From NCBI GenBank assembly GCA_037126765.1, contig JBBCBC010000022.1:17327758-17391757 (forward strand): a stretch of 64,000 nt of DNA, written 5' to 3'. Numbering within the stretch: position 1 is the first letter of the stretch; every line of letters begins with the position of its first letter. The notes beneath the pieces are model-generated. The model was given only the letters and a program-made list of their open reading frames with translations, made no database searches and was not told the origin of the DNA. The position numbers and the translations under genes are program-made. Below are positions 56,665 through 64,000 of the stretch, in pieces. Source of the stretch: Stenogyne calaminthoides. Taxonomy: Eukaryota > Streptophyta > Magnoliopsida > Lamiales > Lamiaceae.

Positions 56665-57028
56665 ATGATGATGCATATGCCCCTACACAATTACTTGTCA
56701 ATTCGTTCACCAACCAACTACTCTTGTAAACCCAATCCCTCTCTTCTAAAGTCTCGTTTGGCGAGATGTGCGGCCGCGGGAGATGATGAGGTGAAAAATC
56801 AAATTGTGATACCGGGAGGGCTACGACAACAACTCATGCCCAAACACGTCTCTGTGATCATGGATGGAAACAGAAGGTGGGCTAAAGAAAGAGGTTTGCC
56901 CACACACCATGGTTACGAATTTGGAGAATAGGTAATGAAATGACTCGCAATAAATTGTTCCAAATATATATGGAGTCAAAGTTCTCACAGCTTTTGCATT
57001 ATCAACTGATAATTGGGCTCGACTTAAG
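56665..57028 (+). pseudogene. cis-Prenyltransferase (polyprenyl diphosphate synthase family), exon 1, broken
   Basis: The start at 56665 gives a Ser/Arg-rich N-terminus of about 45 residues that looks like a plastid transit peptide, then LMPKHVSVIMDGNRRWAKER, conserved region I of the UPP synthase family with the Asp that binds Mg-pyrophosphate. The frame stops at TAG 56929-56931 and TGA 56941-56943. In the next frame YGVKVLTAFALSTDNWARLK follows (conserved region II), so a 4-bp TA-type expansion near 56965-56971 shifts the frame. Exon 1 ends at AAG with donor GTATGT at 57029. Family members condense isopentenyl diphosphate in cis to make neryl or longer polyprenyl diphosphates. Only the first part of the gene is here. 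Confidence 0.88.
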
Positions 57029-58029
57029 GTATGTTATTTCTGCTCCATACGTCCCATAAAAATATACTTGTTTTCTGTTTTCATCCATCCCACATTAGAC
57101 TTATTATTAAGGACGGAGTCAGGTTTGGATTGGTCACTATGGCATTTTTATAATAAATTTACATGCTCCAGTGATTGAGAAATGTTTTCCACCTCTTGAG
57201 TGGCCTTGGGTAAGTTTGATTCAAAGTTGACCCGGGTTCAAAGTATGAATCAAGTTTATATAATTTTTTGTCGAACTTTATTATTTATTTTCAATGTTGG
57301 ATTTATTATTTTTTATAACTTATTATTTTTTTGTAATATATATAAAACAATTAGACAAAAATTGTTTATCTTACTTTATTTATATCACTATAAATTATTT
57401 AATTATATATTTTATAATTTTTATTAAAAGTACAATTATTAATAATTTGATTTGATTTTAGTGTAGCTAGCTTGTTTTAAAAAAATACTTCAATACTACT
57501 ATTTTAAAAAAAATTGAAAATTACGGGACAACAAATGTTATTAGCATATTAGTCACAAGTTTATTTGTATCGAAGCTACTCGATGTGCAATGTTCACTTA
57601 GGGGTTAAAATTTTGTGGGAGGAGGGACATATATATGTGTAGAAAATGATACTCACTTAATTATAATTAGGATTAGCAATTATATTATAAATATATGGTC
57701 GAGGACGGAGCGATGAAGGGTACAAGGGGGCAATAGGTCTTCCAAAAAAAAAAAAAAAAAAAAAAATTACGTTTGTACATAATTATGTATAATTTAAAAA
57801 AAATAGGAACTTCATTTGTATATATTAGATTTTTGTTTTTAAATTTATATATAATTATGTTTAATATTTTGATAGATAAATATATATATTGGTTTATGTT
57901 CTTGGTTTAAACTTTTATTTTTGTAAATTTTTTATTACTATTAAATTCTGTTAATTGGGTCCAACGAAAATTCTGGATTAGTCATGGTATATAGCTAGAA
58001 TTGATTAATTATTAATGAGATGCACGCGG
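57029..58029 (+). other. Putative intron 1 of the prenyltransferase pseudogene, enlarged
   Basis: AT-rich with no coding signal. A run of about 23 A lies at 57747-57769 after CAATAGGTCTTCC, possibly the tail of a retroposed fragment. If exon 2 is real this intron is 1.0 kb. Confidence 0.4.
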
Positions 58030-58100
58030 GAAGACATGGATTACTTTCTACAGAAAGTGGTAGAAGAGGATACTATTCGGGATATGGACGAGTTAATACA
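58030..58100 (+). pseudogene. Possible prenyltransferase exon 2
   Basis: The frame EDMDYFLQKVVEEDTIRDMD resembles the E-V-D-F-L-x-x-x-x-E segment that follows region II in this family, and it is followed by a donor GTAAGC at 58101. A correct acceptor in phase was not found, so it may be mutated. Later exons (regions III-V) were not recognised before the CACTA sequence. Confidence 0.4.
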
Positions 58101-59476
58101 GTAAGCATCCATCCCCCGCTAGATGTTCTTCTTGTTCAATTTTATTTTTATTTCAATTTTTATGTTATGTTGTGACAATTATATGGCTCGACTAGACGCA
58201 TTTTCAAATTTTTATACATAACCCGAAATTCTTTTAGACTTAAATGTATTTATATTAAAAATTTAAATAACTAAATTAATGAATTATATTGACTCATCTT
58301 CTTTTCACTATCACATTAATAAATGGTCGTTTATTTGTCGTTTTAACAAAAATGATATAATGGCCGAAATAAGTGTGTGATAAATTTCGAGAAGGTATTA
58401 TGTGCATCATTTTCACCGTACATCATTATTATTATTTGTTAATAAGTATATCCAAAAAATGAGCTTATTAAAAAAATTATTTACAAAATTGAAATTAAAA
58501 AAAATATTAAATTAGTTGGGTTCCACCTAATTGTACAAAAGTATTATACACATGCAATGATTACATTTTTCTACGTATTGAATGAATATTGTTTCTTCTC
58601 TTTAGAAGGTAGTTCGCAATAGCAGGCAACTTGTAAAAGTGGTGTTTAATCAGCATTAAATAGGTGCACCAGCTAATTGGCAGAAAACAGAGTATGTTTA
58701 TGAGCTTTTTCATTATATTTAGGTTTCTTCATTATATTTTCTTTTATATTTGTTTTGTTTGTTTCGTTTTTTTCATTTTCAAACAATTCCTGCATTTTCT
58801 TGAAAAAATAAAAGATTTGGTACAATGATTGACCTTTAAATTACTGACATGATATTTTGCAATGTTAGTAATAAATCCAAGTTTAAATTACAGATCAAAT
58901 TAGTTTAAGTTTGATTGACCCATTTTTTATATTATTGACATGATATTTTGCTACGTTTAAATTCTTGATCAGGTTAGTTTTCTATAGTTTAAATTCCTGA
59001 TCATATTACTCACTGTAGTATAAATTCCTGATCAGATTAATTATTGATCAGGTTAGTTTAATATAATTTAAATACCTGATCAGATTAGTTACATATAGTT
59101 AAAATCATGATCAGATTAGTTGCATATAGTTCAAATTCCTAATCAAATTAGTTAACTATAGTTTAATTCCTCGTCATATTAGTTACCTATAGTTTAAATT
59201 CCTGATCAGATTGATTACCTATGGCTTAAATTACTACCATGATATTTTGATATGTTAATAAACAATTAATCACAATTTGAATTCCAAATCAGATTAATTC
59301 TTGTTGGTTAAAATATACTTTTGTCCTTACAACATATTATATATAAAAACCAGCTGATTGTTAAGTTTCCGTAGAATTCTTATGTTTTGGCATTCCGTTT
59401 TTGAGTGTTACACTTATGTTTTTTAACTTTTTGAATTTCTATAGAATTCTTAAAAGTGAATTAAACGTACAAAAGT
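58101..59476. other. AT-rich DNA with a tandem CTGATCAGATTAGTT repeat
   Basis: No coding frame found. From about 58870 to 59290 a 30-36 bp unit (AGTTTAAATTCCTGATCAG then ATTAGTTACCTAT) is repeated roughly ten times with drift. It is upstream of the CACTA transposase and could be its 5' untranslated or sub-terminal part. No CACTA terminal repeat could be placed here. Confidence 0.55.
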
Positions 59477-61865
59477 ATGAATGTGGATAGAAATTGGATG
59501 GACTTGCCAAGGTTAATGGATGCCTATAAGGATGAAGTTAAACTCTTTTTGAATTTTGCACTTTCTAATTCTAATGATGGACTGATCTTGTGTCCTTGAA
59601 AAGTGTGTAAGAATGGGATATGTAGAAAACGAAAAATTGTTGAAGAACATTTGATAACTCAAGGTTTTGTGAAAGGATATGTTAAATGGGTGTTCCATGG
59701 CGAGTCGCTTTCGAATAGTGTGTCCGTAGTTGATTCTTTTGCTGGTGGCGTGGGTACTTCTGATAACATGATGGAGTTACTTCATGATCAATTTCTAATA
59801 TTTGGTGAAGATAATAGCATGGGATATGAAGCACATACTGAGGACGAAGCACCAAATCAAAAAGCTGAAAAGTTTTATAGGCTTCTTAAAGATGCTGAAC
59901 AAGAACTATACCCTGGGTACAGTAAGTTCTCAAAGCTGTCAATCATTGTGTGAATGCTTCAAATCAAATATCTTGGGAACTGGAGTGATAAGTCGTTCAA
60001 CATGATGCTAGATTTACTAAGGGAATCTTTTCCAGAGAGAGCCAATCTTCCGAAGAACTTTTATGATGCTCGGAAAACATTAAGAGATTTAGGTCTTGAT
60101 AACCAAAAGATATATTCATGCATAAATGATTGCATGATCTATTTGGACATAAATAAAAGCAAGTCAACTTGTGATACTTATGGTGAATCTCGGTGGAAAA
60201 AACCGAACGGCAACGATATTCTTGGCGTTGATATACTATGAATAAAAAAAAAAAAAAGTGGCAACTAAATCATTTTGGCATTTTCCTTTAAAGCCAAGGC
60301 TACATAGATTGTTCATGACAGCTAAATCCACATCTCACATGACATGTTACTCAAAAGACCGCACAGAGGATGACATCATGATACACCCAACAGATTCTCC
60401 AGCTTGGCAGACTTTTGACTACAATCATCCAGATTTCGCTGAGGAGCCTCGAAATGTAAGGCTGGGTTTGTCAGCTGGTGGATTTAGTCCATACAGAAGC
60501 ATGATAATTAACTATAGTACTTGACCAGTCGTTTTAATGCCTTATAACTTACCACCTGGAGAGTGTATGAAGAAGTCATATTTTATGTTGTCTACACTTA
60601 TTCTGGGTCCTACTGAACCTACAAATAACATTGATGTGTACTCAGAACCTTTGATTACGGAGCTAAAGGAATTGTGGGATGTATGTGTTAACACATATGA
60701 TGCTTCACAAAAAACACAATTTCAGAATGCATGTGGCATTATTATGGACTATCAGTGACCTTCCTGGTCTTGCAAACTTGTCTGGCTGGAGTACTAAAGG
60801 AAAATATGCATGTCCTGTTTGTCATAAACACACGAAATCGGAATATTTAAAAAATTCTCATAAACAATGTTACATGTGTCATCGAATATTCTTGCCTCTT
60901 GACCATCCTTACCGAAATAATACACGTTCATTTTTTGAAAAGGAGGAGACTAGAGAAGCTCCTGATTATCCGAAAAGTTTTGATGTTTTTGATGCAGTGA
61001 AGCACATTCAAAATAAATTTGGGAAACTAGTTGGTAATCAAGGCTTGGATTATGGTTGGAAGAAGAAGAACATTTTCTTTGAGTTGCCATATTGGAGAAG
61101 TAATCTGTTACGCCATAATATGGATGTTATGCATGTAGAGACGAATGTGTGTGATAAAATTTTATACACATTGTTGGGTTTTGATAAGTCAAAGGACAAG
61201 AGAAATTCACATATGGACTTGAAAGATAAAGGCACAAGACCAGGGCTTCATTCTTTTGAAGATGAAAATGGTAAGTAATGGTTACCTGCATCTTGTTTCA
61301 CATTTGATAAACATGAGAAACTTCAATTATGCAAAGTGTTAAAAAGCGTAAAAGTACCAGATGGTTATGCATCCAATATTTCAAAAAATATGCAATTAAA
61401 GCCTCCGAAGATTTTTATTAGCAAGACACATGACAGTCATATCATAATGTAGCAATTATTACCTCTAACACTGCACCAACTTTTGCCAAATTATGTCTGT
61501 TCACCTATTATTCATCTGTGCAATTACTTCAGAGAATTGTGTTCTAAAACACTCCATCACAATGATTTGGTTTGAATGGAAAATGATATAGTAATTATCC
61601 TTTGCCAGCTTAAAAAAATATTTCCTCCGTCATTTTTTGATCTCACTGTCCACGTAACTATACATTTGGCTACCGAGGCTAAGTTAGGTGGTCCTGTCTG
61701 TTATCGTTGGATGCATCCTCCTGAGAGGTAATCTTCTCTCTATTTCCTTTATTTTTGTAATAGTATAAACATACAATACTTTTTTTTTTATGTATTGTTA
61801 AAGGTACTTGTGTACGCCGAAATCTTATGTTCACAATAATGGCCGACCTGAAGGCTCAATTGCAT
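59477..61865 (+). pseudogene. CACTA (En/Spm) TNP2-like transposase, decayed
   Basis: From ATG 59477: the transposase-associated domain (RNWMDLPRLMDAYKDEV, then EEHLITQGFVKGYVKW), then the TNP2 core in order: FYRLLKDAEQELYPG, WSDKSFNMMLDLLRE, HFPLKPRLHRLFMT-type (60258 on), HPTDSPAWQTFDYNHPDF, NVRLGLSAGGFSP, YNLPPGECMKKSYFM, LSGWSTKGKYACPVC, HNMDVMHVETNVCDKI, and ILCQLKKIFPPSFFDLTVH. Stops at 59597, 59951, 60522, 61276 and near 61450 and 61575; frameshifts at an A run (60243-60257) and near 60720. An intron is clear at 61728-61803: exon ends PPER and resumes YLCTPKSYVHNN. Homology ends at 61865, where LTR sequence begins. Confidence 0.9.
61728..61803 (+). other. Intron in the CACTA transposase pseudogene
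   Basis: Donor GTAATC after CCTGAGAG and acceptor AAAG before GTACTTGTG restore the frame across PPER/YLCTPKSY. 76 bp, T-rich. Confidence 0.75.
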
Positions 61866-62573
61866 ATTTTTCCCCAATATTTTCAAAAATATTAAGAAGG
61901 AGGGAGAAAAGATTTTCTTGGAAAGATTTTTATGGAATAAGTATTCTTGAGATACAAGTTAATCTCATAAATTCAAGATAAATCAAGGATCTTTTTCCTT
62001 CCCCATTAATAGGTAATTTTCGAAAATTGCATTATAATAAGGAGGAGAAGATTTTGTTGGGAGATATTTTGGAAAATATAATATATTGGATATATTCAAG
62101 ATTGTATCTTGAGGAAGAAGCAAGGAAATTCCCAATAGTCCCATAAACCCAAAATTTCGTCCAACCCCTTATTATAAATAGGGGATTAATTTTTCATCCC
62201 CAACACAATTTCATGTGTTGGAAAAATTAGAAATTCATAAAGGTGGTGCAATAATTTTTCGGTTTTCTACTTTATTAAAATCGTTCGTGAGAATCCTTCC
62301 ACCGAATTACGTTCGTGGACGTGGGACATATTTGAGAAGACACTTTGGGTTGATCCATCGTCTCAACGGTTGTCACTCCAAGACGTAAGTAATCATGTAA
62401 CTCCTAGATTCCACATGCTTAGGATTAATGTGGATTACGTGTACGCATGTTGTTGCTTGTTTAATTACTATGTTGAATTGATTTAGGATTAATTCATGTT
62501 AGTAATTAATTATAATTTAAATATGTTTTTAAATATATCTCGAATAGATCCGGGCACCCCGTATTTCCCAAAA
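61866..62573 (+). repeat. Truncated 5' LTR of Copia element 7
   Basis: It matches the reverse complement of the solo LTR 49280-51120 from its middle to its end (GTATTCTTGAGATACAAG, AAGGTGGTGCAA, AAGAATCCTTCCACCG and the terminal CTCGAATAGATC block). The left 1 kb of the LTR is missing and the sequence abuts the CACTA transposase. TATAAATAGGGG is at 62173-62184. The end is degenerate (TTTCCCAAAA for TTCCCCAACA). Confidence 0.85.
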
Positions 62574-62575
62574 AC

Positions 62576-62585
62576 TGGTCAGAGC
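62576..62585 (+). other. Degenerate primer-binding site of element 7
   Basis: TGGTCAGAGC, lacking the AT of TGGTATCAGAGC, right after the LTR end. It sets plus orientation for an element that continues beyond the window. Confidence 0.65.
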
Positions 62586-64000
62586 TTCGGTTTCGAGCTC
62601 TGTATTTCAATTGTTATTTAAATTTGTTGGCCATTAAATTTTATTGAAAATTGGATAGTAGAATTGTTAGATCTGTTTTGCAGGTATTCAATTGTCATGG
62701 TATTTCTTGTGTTTATTTATTTCATGCGTATGATTGGTTTAAATTCGACTTGCTTCGATTTATTTTTTTTTTCGAGAAAAAATCCACGAGTAGATTAGGT
62801 TATTTGATTTGTTCAATGTAATAGACTAGTCTAGATTGTAGGTTTATTTATTTTTAAACTAAATTATAACATGATCGAAGACGAAGACGAAAGCGGGCGA
62901 GAAATAAAGATGGATTCGGAATAGGCGCAGCAAATGCGTGAAACGAGCCAAAGGAGGAACGCGCATGACACGCCGCGATGTGGACGCTGTGGCGTGCATA
63001 GGCGTGGGCGAAAGCGAAGGGGCAAAGCGTCGGAGATCGAGCGCGCCGCCGGGCGCGGAATAGGTCTTGAGACATAAAGGCGACGCTGTGGTGAAGCGGC
63101 GAGGTAAGCGCGTCTTTGTAGCGTCGCGAGCGGGCGAAGGCGCGTCGTGGGCGGCGATGGGCGGCGACGCAGGCGCTAAGGTGTGAGCGCACGGGCGTGA
63201 TCGACACAGCCGGGTCAGGTGCAAAGCGTGCACCCCGACCCACGATCTGGTCGGTACACGATACGTGACTTTTCCCGACGTTCGAGTGGGAGAAATTGAA
63301 GATGGATGATTTCTCAAAATCAAGACAACAAAAATTGAACCATGACAGTTGGATAATTTGTGACCAATATGTTTAATTTTATTTTTGATTTATTGCTTTT
63401 TCTTGTGTTTCTGTTTAAATTCGTTTAATGTGTTTGTATGAGATATTGCTTGTGAAAAAATCTCAAACTCAAAAATTACTAAGTATGTTTTATATAATTA
63501 ATTTCGTTTTGAATCAAATTACTTTGGATTTTATGATTTATTTATTTGTGAATTCTTTTGGAGAAATTCCCCTAAGGGACGGCCAAAAGAAAGCTTTCAC
63601 ATGAATAAATTCTCAAAAGGATGATTGTGAATTATTACTAGTGGCGACAATGACCCTCCCAAGAGGTTCGTTCAAAATAAAATAATAATTCTGTATTTAA
63701 TCATGGTTATTACTTAGGTATAAAATTGATATTCATATACTTCGCTTAAGTCCCTGTCAATTTTATATTGGTCAAGTGGGAGCCAACTATTAATTTTTTT
63801 TAATTAAAGATTTGTAACTGTTCTTGTTTGTAACCTGCTTAAATGTGATTCAAATGAAGACCCATCCACGTGGCTCATTTAAACTGTTTTAAGATGTTTG
63901 CTGATGCATGTTCATTTTTTTTTTGAGATTTTAATGTGATTCATGTGATCGAATTATGTGATTTTCTTTGTGTTATTTTTTAACACAAGATGTATGTTTA
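62586..64000 (+). other. Leader region of element 7 with a GC-rich block
   Basis: No gag frame appears before the window ends. A CpG-rich block (about 62870-63260) stands out from AT-rich surroundings; two overlapping minus-strand frames in it (62854-63243, 62859-63323) are composition effects. A short CTAGTGGCGACAATGACCC stretch at 63638 and GTCAAGTGGGAGCC at 63772 are recognisable but unassigned. Confidence 0.55.

Noticed and set aside
62854..63323. Two overlapping Arg/Ala/Ser-rich minus-strand frames
   Set aside because: The GC-rich block suppresses stop codons; there is no recognisable domain and no promoter, and it lies in a retrotransposon leader.

Overview
This is AT-rich plant nuclear DNA, most likely from a eudicot. 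The evidence is Ty1-copia LTR retrotransposons primed by initiator-Met tRNA, CACTA transposons, Stowaway-type MITEs, and one plastid-type cis-prenyltransferase gene fragment with a GT-AG style intron. No bacterial, viral or organellar gene block is present. About four fifths of the window is transposable-element sequence and no intact host gene was found. Asterid affinity is only a guess.

Layout. (1) 1-8609: Copia element 1 on the minus strand, its left (3') LTR cut by the window edge, with two lesions in an otherwise open gag-pol. It sits in an older Sirevirus-like remnant, element 2 (8610-about 11360). (2) 11361-16388: AT-rich DNA holding a complete non-autonomous CACTA element (13088-14690, TSD TGT) and a TGCACACCC-type tandem array. 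(3) 16389-36611: a nest. An old Copia (element A, LTRs 16389-16671 and 36339-36611) was hit by a Sirevirus-like element now reduced to a solo LTR (21175-36243). That LTR was in turn hit by a complete Sirevirus-like element 4 (21430-34616, plus strand, TSD GGAAC). (4) 36612-39484: AT-rich DNA with a MITE, a foldback and a tRNA-like SINE head. (5) 39485-56041: a MITE split by the complete Sirevirus-like element 3 (39496-55809, minus strand, TSD CTTCG). Element 3 itself carries a 466-bp TRIM in its 3' LTR and a 1.84-kb solo LTR between protease and integrase. (6) 56042-58100: promoter, exon 1 and possibly exon 2 of a cis-prenyltransferase pseudogene. (7) 58600-61865: a decayed CACTA TNP2-like transposase. 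(8) 61866-64000: a truncated LTR, primer site and leader of a plus-strand Copia element that runs off the window.

Elements 3 and 4 are relatives in opposite orientation. They share a long gag, an in-frame stop between gag and pol, a Copia-order pol, and a large additional ORF (aORF, 1187 codons in element 3) between pol and the 3' LTR. In both, a conserved TATATATACCCCA box lies just upstream of that aORF. A remnant of the same aORF is in element 2. Decay of element 3 and of the CACTA transposase is mostly by stop codons explicable as C-to-T/G-to-A transitions, as expected of methylated repeats.

Most unusual signal: inside about 23.1-35.8 kb, CTG/CAG trinucleotides are repeatedly replaced by CG-containing strings. 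The two LTRs of element 4 disagree at these sites in complementary patches, and the 3' LTR looks like a splice of two alignments. This looks more like a methylation-linked sequencing/consensus artefact than biology, so lesions in element 4 should not be trusted without reads.
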